Shown: positions 24,203-34,640 of the stretch, in pieces
Position numbering within the stretch: the first letter of the stretch is position 1
Layout of the letters: each line of letters starts with the position of its first letter
Assembly: GCA_005406025.1 (NCBI GenBank)
Contig: BGZK01000070.1
Coordinates: 186,001-250,000, forward strand
From: Eumeta japonica
Lineage: Eukaryota > Arthropoda > Insecta > Lepidoptera > Psychidae
Length of the DNA: 64,000 nucleotides
Direction: 5' to 3'
The notes under the pieces: generated by a model
The model's database searches: none
Told to the model about the DNA's origin: nothing
Seen by the model: the letters and a program-made list of their open reading frames with translations, nothing else
Made by a program: the position numbers and the translations under genes

Positions 24203-24355
24203 GGACGTAGTTGTTGCGGCGCCGCGGCGGTACCGATCCGTGGCCGGCCGGGGGTCGGGCGGCGCGTGCCTATAAATAGCGCGTCGATGGCCGCGCTTCG
24301 CCCTATAGCACTTCATGATTTGCAGCGATCGCACGCGTTTATCGGAGCTCTCTAA
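24203..24355 (+). promoter_or_regulatory. GC-rich segment with TATA box inside the Helitron
   Basis: A ~150-bp block rich in CG, unlike the AT-rich surroundings, contains TATAAATA at 24271-24278, about 260 bp upstream of the surviving RepHel homology. It may be the Helitron's promoter or captured host promoter DNA. The ORF running through it (24140-24355) shows no recognisable protein. Confidence 0.4.
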
Positions 24356-24532
24356 CGAGGAAAATATCAATAATTAATAAAAACGTGCTTTTCAGCGCGA
24401 CAACGTAATCCGTACTTACTAAGTACCTACGTTAGGATAAATAAAATATATATATTCGAATGTATGATAGTACCTATTTAAATAAAAAAAGTGAATTATT
24501 TTTTAAGACAAAACTAGCTATGACAGCTTACA

Positions 24533-27500
24533 ATATCCTTTGATGCTATGTCGCGGAGAAGATGGTTATGCCATTTGTGTTCCTCAAGTTGACCCAATCA
24601 GTGGTGCACCTCTGCGTAAGACAGTGTCGTATATGCACTACTATTGCCACCGTATAATGACAAGACAAAACAATTTCAACCCTTTTCTTAGATATGTGTT
24701 GACAAACCAATACTTGGTCGATCAATATGCGAAAATTGAATCTGAGAGATTGGCTTACATTCGTAACAATCAAACTAAATTGAGAGCAGAAAATTACGTT
24801 CACTTTCAGGATGCTTTACAGGCGAATGAACACAGCAACAGCATTGGTCAGTTGGTTATACTACCTTCATCATTCACAGGTGGACCTCGATATTTACATG
24901 AAAAATCACATGACCCAATGACTTATGTCAGACATTACGGTAAACCTGATTTATTTATTACTGCAATATGTAACCCAAATTGGCCAGAAATCAAAGAAAA
25001 TATTAATACCAATTTAACTCCACAAGACAGATACGATATAGTTAATAGAGTCTTCCATTTAAAAGTACAGAAACACCTGCACCTCATTAACAAGTCTCAT
25101 ATATTCGGTCCGCCGCGCTGTCATATGTACCTACACTATAGAGTGGCAGAAACGTGGTTTGCCACATGTACATCTGCTGGTGTGGTTAGTGAACAAAATT
25201 AGACCAAATCAAATCGACAGCGTAATTTCAGCTGAAGTTAGGAAGAAGGAAGAAGATCCTGTCCTGTTTGAAATCGTAAAGAAACACATGGTACACGGTC
25301 CCTGCGGGACTTTAAATCGTAATTCTCCATGTATGCGAGATTCCAAATGCAGCAAAAAATTTCCGAAGCCGTTCCAGACACAAACATCTACTAGCGATGA
25401 CGGATATCCCAAATATCGACGACGATCCCCAGACCAGGGTGGGCAAAGTGCCACAGTCAGAAACTACAATATTGATAACCGATGGATCGTTCCATATAAT
25501 CCGCTCCTTTTAAAAATTTTTGATGCCCACATCAACGTCGAGTTGTGCAGTTCAATGAAGTCGATCCAATATGTTACTAAATACAATAATAAAGGTAGCG
25601 ATCAAGCTACTTTCAGCATACAATCACCAAACGAAGTGGAAACATATCAGTCTGGACGTTACATCTGCAGCTCTGAAGCTGTATGGAGGATTTTATCATT
25701 CGAAGTGCACGACCGAGCTCCCACTATTGTCCACCTTGCAGTTCATTTAGAAAATGGACAAAGAGTATATTTCACTGAGAACAATATACAAGAAGTTGTC
25801 AATAACCCGCGGGACACAACATTAACAGCATTCTTCAAGTTATGCGCTCAAGATGATTTCGCGAAAACACTGATATATAACAGAGTTCCAAGTTACTATA
25901 CATGGAACCAGAGTTCTAAAACCTTCCAACGGCGAAAACAAGGAACTGCGGTCGATGGTTTCCCCGGAATAAAAAAAACTGATGCTCTTGGTAGAGTCTA
26001 CGTGATTCATCCCAACAACAGCGAATGCTTTCATTTGAGAATGTTACTTGATGTTGTAAAAGGCCCGACATCCTTTGCTCACCTGAGAACTATACAAGGT
26101 GTTATTTACAATACTTATCAAATGGCATGTAAAGCTATGGGGCTCTTGGAAGACGATTCTCACTGGGAAAATACATTATCAGAAGCAGCTATTTGCAGTT
26201 CCGCTACATCATTAAGACATTTATTTGCCATCATAGTTGCGTTTTGTCAAGTAACTGATTTTGTTAGTCTATGGAATAAATTTCGAGAAAATACGGCCAG
26301 TGATATTCTGATTCGGCAACGGCGAGAATTAGTTTCAGATGATTTACAATATGAGCAAAACATATTTGATGAAGCATTATTTGAATTGAACAAAGTAGTG
26401 CAATTACTGTCGAGTAAATCGATCAATGATTTTGGACTACCCGATGCCAGCTAATACTACTAACTCAGATTTAACGAATAGTGCCGAATACACAAGAGAA
26501 ACATCATACGATCAATCGAAACTTTTACAGAATATAGCTCAAGATGAGCCACGATTGAATATCGATCAGAAAAAAGTATTTACTACATTACTATCATCAA
26601 TTGATAACAATAAGGAAAATATTTTTTTGATGCCCCAGGAGGTACAGAAAAAACATTTTTAATTAATTTGCTTTTAACAAAAGTCAGATCTACCGGAAAA
26701 ATTGCATTAGCTGTCGCGTCATCCGGCATTGCCGCTACGCTTTTAGAAGGAGGCCGAACTGCACACTCTACATTCAAGCTCCCGCTGAAAATCGCCACCG
26801 ATGATAATAACAGCGTCTGTAGTGTTTCTAAACAGAGCAATACAGGAAAATTGATCCGTGACTGCTCATTAATAGTCTGGGATGAAGCCACTATGTCAAA
26901 CAAGACGTCTGTGGAAGCACTGGATAGGACAATGCGCGATTTGCGCAGTAAAAATGCACCTATGGGTGGATGTGTAATTCTGTTCTGAGGAGACTCGTCA
27001 AATCCTACCGGTTGTCACTAGAGGAACACATGCGGACGAAATAAATGCTTCCCTACAATGATCCAACCTTTGGCCACACGTTAATAAGTTAGAGCTTAAA
27101 ACTAACATGAGGCTTTCATTATCTTCACGTGAGAACAGGCTTTTTTCAGAGATGCTGCTAAAAGTTGACAATGGAAAGTTAACACAAAGTGATGGAAGGA
27201 TTAACCTAGAAAACCTTTGTGTTTTGATAGACAACATCCAAGATTTGGTCAACAATGTCTATCCTGACATTCATAACATAAGTTGTAAGACTATATCTTG
27301 GTTTAAAGAAAGAGCCATTCTGTCACCAACTAACGAACAAGTAAATAAGGTAAGGGAACGTCCATAAACCACGTGGTCATATTTTAGTCTCTCTAGGACT
27401 CCTCCCTCCCCCCATGTGGCCTCACGTAGCCTTTTCTATGACCCCCCCTCCAACCCAATGGAACGTGGTTTTTTTTCACGATACATTAATTTATTTATAA

Positions 27501-28308
27501 AATAAAATAATTAATAATAAATTAATTTATTAACAGTTATTTTTTTTCAAATAATGTATTTAATTATTTGATTCCTCTTGTTAAATTAACATCGGGGGGG
27601 GGGGTCACTCAAATTATCTTATTCAACAAAATTTTCATCTGAAGAAAACCACGTAGCTTTGCTCTCGACTCCTTCCCCCCTATTACGTGCCTCAGCGTAG
27701 CCGCTTAAGCTTATCCCTCCCCCCCCTTGGTCGAGCTACGTAGTTTATGGACGCTCCCTAAATAACTTGATTCTTGCAAATATTGATACGCCGACGCAAA
27801 TATACTACTCGGTCAATACTGTTCTCGACTCAATAGAAGATGTTCATTTTCCTACAGAATTTCTTAATTCTTTGAACCCTTCTGGACTCCATCCTTATAA
27901 AATGGAGTTAAAAGTAGGTTGTCCTGTTATTTTATTAAGAAACCTGAATCCTCCTAAACTTTGTAATGGCACACGTTTGCTGGTAAAATCACTAAAAACT
28001 TTCATAATAGAGTGCACAATACTCACCGGATGTGGTACCGGAGAAGATGTATTAATTCCCCGAATTCCTCTGATACCATCAGATTTACTGTTCCAATTTA
28101 AACGCCTACAATTTCCGGTAAAGATATCTTTTGCAATGACTATTAATAAATCGCAGGGTCAAACTTTCAACGTTGCAGGGTTAGATTTGAGCGTTGAGTG
28201 TTTTTCACATGGCCAATGGCGCTGTCAAGAGTAATCTCTAATCAAAACATGTTTGTATTGTCTAATGACAAAAAAACTGTGAACGTTGTGTATAAGGACA
28301 TTCTGTAG
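24533..28308 (+). pseudogene. Helitron RepHel protein pseudogene (HUH Rep + PIF1 helicase)
   Basis: The first open block (24540-25202) covers the Helitron-like N region and part of Rep. A frameshift leads to 25159-26454, starting with PHVHLLVWL, the two-His motif of the HUH nuclease, and including a KYNNKGSDQA segment near the expected catalytic-Tyr region. The helicase follows in pieces: Walker A near 26632-26655, Walker B WDEAT at 26879-26893, a stop after CVILF near 26988, then 27107-27353. After the MITE it resumes at 27759 with the terminal helicase motif TINKSQGQTF and an ALSRV segment in another frame, ending at 28308. Walker A reads GGTEKT, with Glu for the Gly before the catalytic Lys. 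The upstream third is missing. At least five disruptions make it non-functional. Confidence 0.9.
27351..27761. mobile_element. PIF/Harbinger-like MITE nested in the Helitron
   Basis: A 405-bp element (27354-27758) has terminal inverted repeats GGGAACGTCCATAAACCACGT and its match ending ACGTAGTTTATGGACGCTCCC (two mismatches). It is flanked by the 3-mer TAA on each side (27351-27353, 27759-27761), the duplication typical of PIF/Harbinger elements. Internal ACGTGG/ACGTAG motifs repeat near both ends, and homopolymer C and G runs are present. Removing the element and one TAA restores the helicase frame across the site, which confirms the boundaries. Confidence 0.9.
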
Positions 28309-28394
28309 TAGGTATATTTACATAAGTATTGCACCCGTGCGAAGCCGGGGCGGGTCGCTAGTATTTCTATATAACATATTTAAAAGTGGTAAAT

Positions 28395-28990
28395 AATGAC
28401 ATCTCTCAGAGAAAAAATTAAGGGAATTAATATCCTCAGTTAAGCATCACAATACAGATACGAAAATCTGGTATATGTTAAGAGACATATAGAATTGTTC
28501 TAAAAAAGGAGCGACATCCATAACATTAACACTAGACATAAGAACAATCTTGCTGCTCATAAGATCCGTCTAAGAAAAGTTAATAAATAATTTAAGGAGC
28601 TGTGTGTGCACTTTTATAATAAGATCCCAGCTGAAATTCAAAATTTAAAATTTGCTGAGTTTAAACGTTTCGTTAAAAGAAAGTTATGTGGCAAGGGTTA
28701 TTATACCATAACTGAATATCTTAGTGAAAAAGCTCTTGGGATCGAACTGCTCGGCTATCAGGTTATCTCATATTATTTTTAAATGTCGACATATTATTAA
28801 TCGCTCAATCCTTTGTATTGATGAGTAAAAAGTGTAAGCCTTGAGTTTCTTGCCCATTTTTCTCTAGGTGAATCAGCATTTGAAATGATTGATAATGTCG
28901 AAAAGAATTTATTGATGACGTATTTCAAGCGTACTTTTATTATCTACAAAATACGGATATTTTTGATTTAATTTGATTTCAATACAAACT
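28395..28990 (+). pseudogene. CR1/Jockey-like LINE 3' relic
   Basis: Plus-strand translation gives the C-terminus of the same RT type as at 1.6-3.4 kb: a HKIRLRKVNK segment, KELCVHFYNKIPAEIQNLKF and KGYYTITEYLSEKALG, with in-frame stops earlier. The tail has the TTTCTTGCCCATTTTTCTC and GACGTATTTCAAGCGTA features of these 3' UTRs. It directly follows the Helitron 3' end, so the Helitron landed at its edge. Confidence 0.75.
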
Positions 28991-29033
28991 CAAATTACAA
29001 AATACAATAAAAAGGCGCATCTTAAATAATAAA

Positions 29034-29238
29034 CCGACAAACAGTGGCGGCGCTACACCACTCGTGGACGTCGGCGACATCAGGTTTGCGAGGCCTCTTT
29101 TTTTAATAACTTGTAGGCAAAACTTTTTGCGAGGCCTCTTTTTAATAACAAACTTTTTTGTTTGCGAGGCCCCTTCAGGCGCGAGGCCGTCGGCGGTCGC
29201 CGACGTCGCCGACGCCTAGCGCCGCCACTACCGACAAA
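29034..29238. mobile_element. hAT-like MITE with 8-bp target duplication
   Basis: A 189-bp element (29042-29230) starts CAGTGGCGGCGCTA and ends TAGCGCCGCCACTA, flanked on both sides by CCGACAAA (29034-29041, 29231-29238). The interior has three GCGAGGCC(T/C)C repeats and CG-rich palindromic text. Non-autonomous. Confidence 0.85.
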
Positions 29239-29239
29239 A

Positions 29240-30640
29240 GAAATTTATCACAGATACTATAAAGAGAAATGACGTTGACAGAACTAATGCTGAGAAAGCA
29301 ATCTTAGCGAAAACTATATTGTCTTAACAAAATTATAAAAATTATAAAAAAATAGTAATTTTAAAATTACAAAAATAAAGAAAACAAATAAACTGGGTTC
29401 GTAAAAGTGAACTAAAAAGATGGAAAGATGATGATATAAAAAATCATTCAAACAAATATCCCAAATATTATAGTCGGAGACAGATAAATATAGGAAAATT
29501 TGCAACAAAGAAACATGAATTTAATGTCTTTGACTGCAAATATTTGTCATATTTGATTGCATGCTTTTTTAAATAATTTTGTTTCCATCTTTTTAGTTCA
29601 CTTGCACTAAGTCGCGTTTTTTATGTAATTACATTTTTTTTCTAAACTGGCTACGTTCTATGTATAGAACGAGTTTCTTAAATATTTAATATTTAATCGT
29701 TTTTACTAATGAATCTTTTTTCCTCCGTTGATGGAAACGAAGCTTAATATATTATTCGATCTCACTTATTATTATCAGCAATTTATGGCGGAATATCACC
29801 GGTTATTTAAGTAAATAACTCCCAAGATTTTCAAATATGTTCTTACAGAAATTTTTCTTTCTGCTTCAGGCAAAAATCTATAGTAAATCCGTTTTATTAT
29901 CACTGATAAACATCAAAAATATATACAGAAAACAAAAAGTTATCATAAAAAAAATAGTATAATGAAGTTTTCTTCCTTATTTTACAACTACGTTGTTAAA
30001 TAAACTAGTAGATATTTATTTTTTTTAATTTTTTGGATAAAAACTAAATGTCGGAATAAAAACTAAATACTCATGCATAGAAGTTAATCCCAGTTGCTTT
30101 TAAGTCCTTTCTGTTCTAGTGTATCAGTCTTTTATATCGCAAAAAAGCATTTCCGAACTAATAACTGGCTCTCACGATCACGCACGCGATCAGCTGTCAA
30201 ATGATCATTCGTCAAAGTTAATTCCAAATACTTTTAAGTCCTTTCCTGTTCTGGAGTCGCAGTCTTTTATATCGAAAAAAAATATTTTCTAACAACTTCC
30301 TCTTACGATCACGCACGTGGTCATTTGTCAAATGGCATAATGCGCCACTGGGTTTTAGTGGGAGATCGCGTGGTGTTGCTGTAGATATTTTTATTTGTTT
30401 TATTTGGTCGTAGCTTTGAAATAAAGCATATCATACAATAGTGTCAAAGGCATTCTGTGCTGCTTGTGATAACGGGTATACACTATTTTGTATTTTTCGC
30501 ACCATCATATTAATATAAATAATTTTCGTATTAATATAAGAAATTTTCACGAAATAATCGCAAAGGCTTAGTGCAACACTTCCATCTATTAATTTAAAAT
30601 AGAAAATAGAGATTTATGGATTCGTTTTAACATTTTTGAT
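29240..30640. other. AT-rich intergenic DNA with diverged repeats
   Basis: No gene is supported. Two similar blocks near 30100-30190 and 30220-30330 (a TTTTAAGTCCTTTC(T)TGTTCT phrase, then CAGTCTTTTATATCG, then CACGATCACGCACG) form a diverged ~135-bp direct repeat. Confidence 0.5.
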
Positions 30641-30642
30641 AT

Positions 30643-31126
30643 TTAGGGAACATATCCATACTACGTGACCCATATTTTACAACTTATTTCGGTGACCAAC
30701 TGTAGTATATGTTGAGACCCATAGTTTTTACGTAGTAATTCATAAATATGATTTTAAATCATTTTCTTTTGCTAACAGAAAGTTAATATAATCAACGAGA
30801 AAAAACTTATGTAAAAACATATTGTAACAGGTACTTACGTTTTACTACAAATAGAATACTATATAAGGACATCATTTTTTAATGAGTACAAAAACTATCA
30901 GTTTTAAATCAGCTGGCGTCCCGGCATATTTGCGTTAGTGTTGCCATCTGTGAGTTTAAAAAAGTGCTAAACGCTGCGCGTCATAATTTGAATATATCTT
31001 CGGAAAAGCGCGAAAATTCTCTTGACTACGTGATAAAGCCTTAAGCCCTCCCCGTCCTGTGACTAATCGTAGTATTTTGAAGACCCAGCCCCTAAACGGG
31101 TCACGTAGTATGGGTATGTTCCCTTA
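30643..31126. mobile_element. Second PIF/Harbinger-like MITE
   Basis: A 478-bp element (30646-31123) with terminal inverted repeats GGGAACATATCCATACTACG and the complementary CGTAGTATGGGTATGTTCCC, extended by TGACCC/GGGTCA. It is flanked by TTA on both sides. It shares the GGGAAC...TCCATA...ACTACGTG terminal layout with the MITE in the Helitron, so the two are related. There is no coding. Confidence 0.88.
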
Positions 31127-31483
31127 CTCTAGGTGGCAGTACCTCCTATTCTTAGTAACAATTTCTTTTAATGATAAATTTGTAAGAAAATATAGTTAAA
31201 CTTTACATGACAATCGGAAAATCAAACATAAAAAATACTTTTTTTACATATTTAAAGAAAGTTTGAATTAAATGAATCGATCGATGGACGACATTAGATA
31301 TCATGAACAAAAGTTTAAATGAATAACACTAAATTATATTAAATATTATTTATTTTATACGGTCAAAAACAAATGTATATGACTTTTTTTTTCTTCCATC
31401 CCGAATAAATATAATTTTATTCATTAATAACACTGCCGTCTATTATTTTAAATTAGAAACATGCGAACAGAATTTAGGGTGCG

Positions 31484-31529
31484 TTTAAAAGTTTACAACA
31501 TCTGTAATAGATGTTATAAACTTTTAAAT
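31484..31529. repeat. Near-perfect 20-bp hairpin
   Basis: Arms TTTAAAAGTTTACAACATCT and AGATGTTATAAACTTTTAAA, with one mismatch, enclose GTAAT. Function is unknown; it may be a MITE remnant. Confidence 0.75.
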
Positions 31530-31559
31530 GCTTAAACGATAAATTTTCCATCAAATAAA

Positions 31560-31690
31560 TTAATATTTATCTTGCGCGGGAATCGAACACACTCCCGCAG
31601 CGCAGTAAGTAGGGTCACTACCAACTGTGTCACTTAAATCAGACATTTAAATGACACTATGACGTTTACGACTAATCGCGAAGCTACCCG
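31560..31690 (-). repeat. tRNA-like SINE / repeat fragment
   Basis: On the minus strand CACAGTTGGTAGTGACCC resembles a tRNA A box and GTGTTCGATTCCCGC a B box, followed by AAGATAAATATTAA, a pattern I associate with lepidopteran repeat ends. A proper T stem does not form, so I do not call a functional tRNA. Confidence 0.5.
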
Positions 31691-31912
31691 GCGAAACTCG
31701 AAGGTTTTGGGACGGTGATATATGACGTTTAGACATCATTGTTCTAATCGTAGTTCTAAAGAGAAACGAATAAAAGTCGACAGGAGTTCAAAGTCGATGT
31801 TCTATTTTTGATGAAAAGTATGTCTCATTCTTTCTCATAGAAAAAAAAAAAGGTAAATGGAAGATTCATGTCGCCCCAACAGTTAATTTTATGTTTTAAT
31901 AGTTTTTGTTTT

Positions 31913-32135
31913 TTTGACCTTCTTGCGATGAGGAAGAGGTAAAAACTTCATAACGCGCGCCCTAGCGCCCATGCGCGTTGAGACTGTGGGGCTGAAACCC
32001 ACAAAGAAGTTCCACTGAAAAAGCAGCTGAATCGGCTATGCCGTTAGCTGGGGTTCTGTGACAGCTTCACCGAACACGACCGGACAGCCGCAAAGGTGCG
32101 GACGGCGCGTGACTTGCTCCGAGGGAGTGTATTAT
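31913..32135 (-). repeat. 3' end of a Jockey-like LINE (minus orientation)
   Basis: The reverse complement matches the 3' UTR of the copy at 10735-12207 by eye: CAAGTCACGCGCCGTC, GTTCGGTGAAGCT, GGCATAGCCGA, GTTTCAGCCCCA, CGCATGGGCGC and TTTTTACCTCTTCCTC, then an A-rich tail. It is severely 5'-truncated, about 220 bp, and a second copy of the same family. Confidence 0.75.
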
Positions 32136-32375
32136 TAGTACAAGTAATGAGACAAATTATAAAGAATGGTACATGCGCGATTGATCAATCGCAGCGTACA
32201 CATGGCACTAAGTGATACCAGAATAAAATCCAATAATAATTCAATGTGAACAACACTTTATTAAATCCTTTTGTTGTGTTGAAAGTAGAATAGGATTGAA
32301 AATATACCACATGCACAGTATTATGATACCGCTATTTAATGGCCGTAATAATTCCGTACTTGTCATATCTACTAT

Positions 32376-32715
32376 TAGCCCAGCAGACGTTATTCTTTTT
32401 TGTGGGTGGCTTTCCCTTACAGTTAATGTCCGCAGCTCCGCCATTATGAATTTTATTTGAATTTCTTCATTTTTGTATTGATCGATGTCAAACTCAATTC
32501 CGGTCCTGTTTTCGATTTCAATCCCGATCATACTTTAGATTGTGATTCCCTCCCCACACTTGTTTCTGCCTCAGTTCCGTTTTGAATTTCGATCCTCGTC
32601 CCGCTTTCGATTCAGAATTGCGATCTCGTTCTAGATTCTGCTACCGTCCCACTTTCAATTTTGATTCCATTACAAGTCACACTTTCAATTTGTACAAAGC
32701 CGGAAATAATCAATC
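32376..32715 (+). repeat. Phrase-array repeat family, copy 1
   Basis: Opens AGCCCAGCAGACGTTATTCT.. with GTGGGTGGCTTTCCC.. and GTTAATGTCCGCAGCTCCGCC, followed by a run of imperfect 'GATTcCGaTCCCGcTTTC' phrases and closing AATTTGTACAAAGCCGGAAA. The same opening and closing modules flank copies 2 and 3. Confidence 0.7.
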
Positions 32716-32923
32716 AATCCTTTGTAATTGTCTTAATTTTTTTTCCTTTTTCCAGTTTTCCAATACCATAACGATTTAAAAAAAAGATTACGTACATCCA
32801 TCTTTCGAATAGTGGTTACAACTTCATACAAAAATTCTTTAGAAAAAAGTGCTTTGAGTTTTTTTTGAATTTTATTAAATATATTTATAACATACAATAT
32901 ATTTTATTATATTATACTAGCTG

Positions 32924-34012
32924 GCCCGTCACACGTTGTTCTGTACTTTCTTGTAGGCGACTTGCCCGTACAGTTGATGCCCGCAGTTACGCCAGCATGG
33001 ACGTAGAATAAAGTTTTTTTTTATTTTGTATCGACTGACGGCAATTTCAGTCCCGCTCTCATTTTCGATTCAGATCTCAGTCACACTTTTGATTCTGATT
33101 CCGTCTCCACACTCGTTCTCGACCCTAGTCCCTATCTCAATTTTACTCCCGGCCCCGTTCTTGATTTTTATTTTTGTCCCACTTTTAATTTTGATACTGC
33201 TACGAATCACAGTTCCGATTTGAACGAAGCTGGGGGTTAGTATCATTATAAAATATAGGTAATATTACTCGAGGATAGTCTGGCTTTCTATGAGTGAATG
33301 AAGTTTTAGATTCAGTACAGTAATCCGGTTCAATAATACAAATACATGCTTGAAGTCAAGACAAACCCTAGTAGGTATAATATACGAAACACAAAACACT
33401 CATACTTTAAATTTTGTTCCCCTCTCCACACTCATTTTCTACCCCAGTCCTGTTCCCAATTTCGATCCCGTTCCCTCATTCGATTGTGATTCTGGTCCTT
33501 TTCTGAACTTTGGTCTATATCCATCTTTCAATTCCAGTTCTGCTACCAGTCCTAGTTCCGATTTGCACAAAGCCAGGGGTAACTATTAATATCAAAATAA
33601 AATATAATCTATAGTACTCGGAGATAGAGTAGCTTTCTATGAGTTAAAGAATTATTAAAATCATCTTAGGAATATAGATTCATGGACGAAGCCAGGGGTA
33701 AATGTCAGCAGCCTAATAATAATAATAATAATAATATAAACTCGTCTATTTTCCAGAAGGGTGGACAGAGACTATAGCAGCTTAATTTACTCAAAATAGT
33801 GCAAACATCTATTAACGAAAGAGTTTTTAGAAATGGTTCATTATTTCGGTTTAGTGGTACAAATACGCGGATGAAACCAGCAACAAATGATAGTTTTTTT
33901 TTAATATTCCCCGGCACGCGTGCGACATATCACTTAAGTTTCACCGTAGTTGGATCAATTGATTAGGCACCCATAGAGGACAAACATACATTGATTTATG
34001 TATATAGATAGC
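32924..34012 (+). repeat. Phrase-array repeat family, copy 2 (longest)
   Basis: Opens CTAGCTGGCCCGTCACACGTT, has a phrase array to about 33220, a GAACGAAGCTGGGGGTTAGT module, a second phrase array (33410-33560), a CACAAAGCCAGGGGTAACT module, and a tail to about 34010 (TTTACTCAAAATAGTGCA.., GTGGTACAAATACGCGGATG.., CACCCATAGAGGACAAAC). The tail is shared with the copy at 48950-49520. An (AAT)n microsatellite lies at about 33714-33735. The internal duplication suggests unequal exchange. No coding. Confidence 0.7.
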
Positions 34013-34640
34013 AGTCGCCCGCGGCTTCTCCGTTGTAAGCACATAGAATGATTTCCTACATCTTTTGTGGCGACTGATATTACTGTGATCCATACATCCA
34101 TCGTCATTCCTATTCCGTTCCTTGTTTTTATTTTCCTCTCGATCTAACCTCTATTCCGTTGTTGTTTCCGATCTAGGTTCCGATTGCACTTTTCATGAAA
34201 TTTGACTAAATTATCCTATTTCTAAGGGTTCCTTACCACACAGATACCCTAAAAAATATCGCGATAATAAGTACCCTAAATGTAGCCCAGTAAGCTTCTC
34301 TAACTTTCAGTGAAACTTCCATCGTGATTATTTCAGCCGTTCCGAAGATACTCGGGGACAAACAAACATACTGATAGATAAAAAGGATCATCCTTATCCA
34401 ATCCGGATTTCGGTTTTGATCCCCATCTCGATTCCGGTTCACGGCTGAAGACGCTCCAAAGACACTCCGGACAAACAGACAGAAAGACGCATAAAAAGTG
34501 TTATTTTCATTTATTAAAATTTTGTCCTGATAATAATGAACACAACAAAAAAAGAATTATTCAATTTGGTATAGGCGTTCGGAAGTTATGCCTCCGTATA
34601 TACATTTTGCCGATTCGTTTTTATTTATATAGATATAATG
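34013..34640 (+). repeat. Related phrase-array repeat copies
   Basis: Begins GTCGCCCGCGGCTTCTCCGT, contains CATTCCTATTCCGTTCC and GATCTAACCTCTATTCCG phrases, the module complementary to 23150-23200 (CCCAGTAAGCTTCTCTAACT then TCAGTGAAAC), and GATCCCCATCTCGATTCCGG. It ends near the TTCGGAAGTTATG block. Diverged. Confidence 0.5.

Larger units (their letters stand above)
23674..28361 (+). mobile_element. Decayed autonomous-type Helitron
   Basis: The 3' end has the Helitron signature: a short GC-rich stem (ACCCG...CGGGT) followed by CTAG at 28358-28361 and then a host T. The proposed 5' end starts TC at 23674 after a host A, so the insertion is A^T without target duplication, as in Helitrons. The 5' subterminal text (GTCGC...CTGTCTGTCC...CTTTAAAACTACGCAACGGA) is familiar from lepidopteran Helitrons. 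Inside lies a broken RepHel gene (24533-28308), a GC-rich TATA segment (24203-24355) and a nested MITE (27354-27758). The 3' end is secure; the 5' end is inferred. Confidence 0.78.

Noticed and set aside
24140..24355. 71-codon ORF in the Helitron
   Set aside because: No recognisable domain; GC-driven through the TATA segment.
31571..31640. tRNA gene on minus strand
   Set aside because: Box-like motifs exist but the T stem and acceptor stem do not pair; more likely a SINE or repeat tail.
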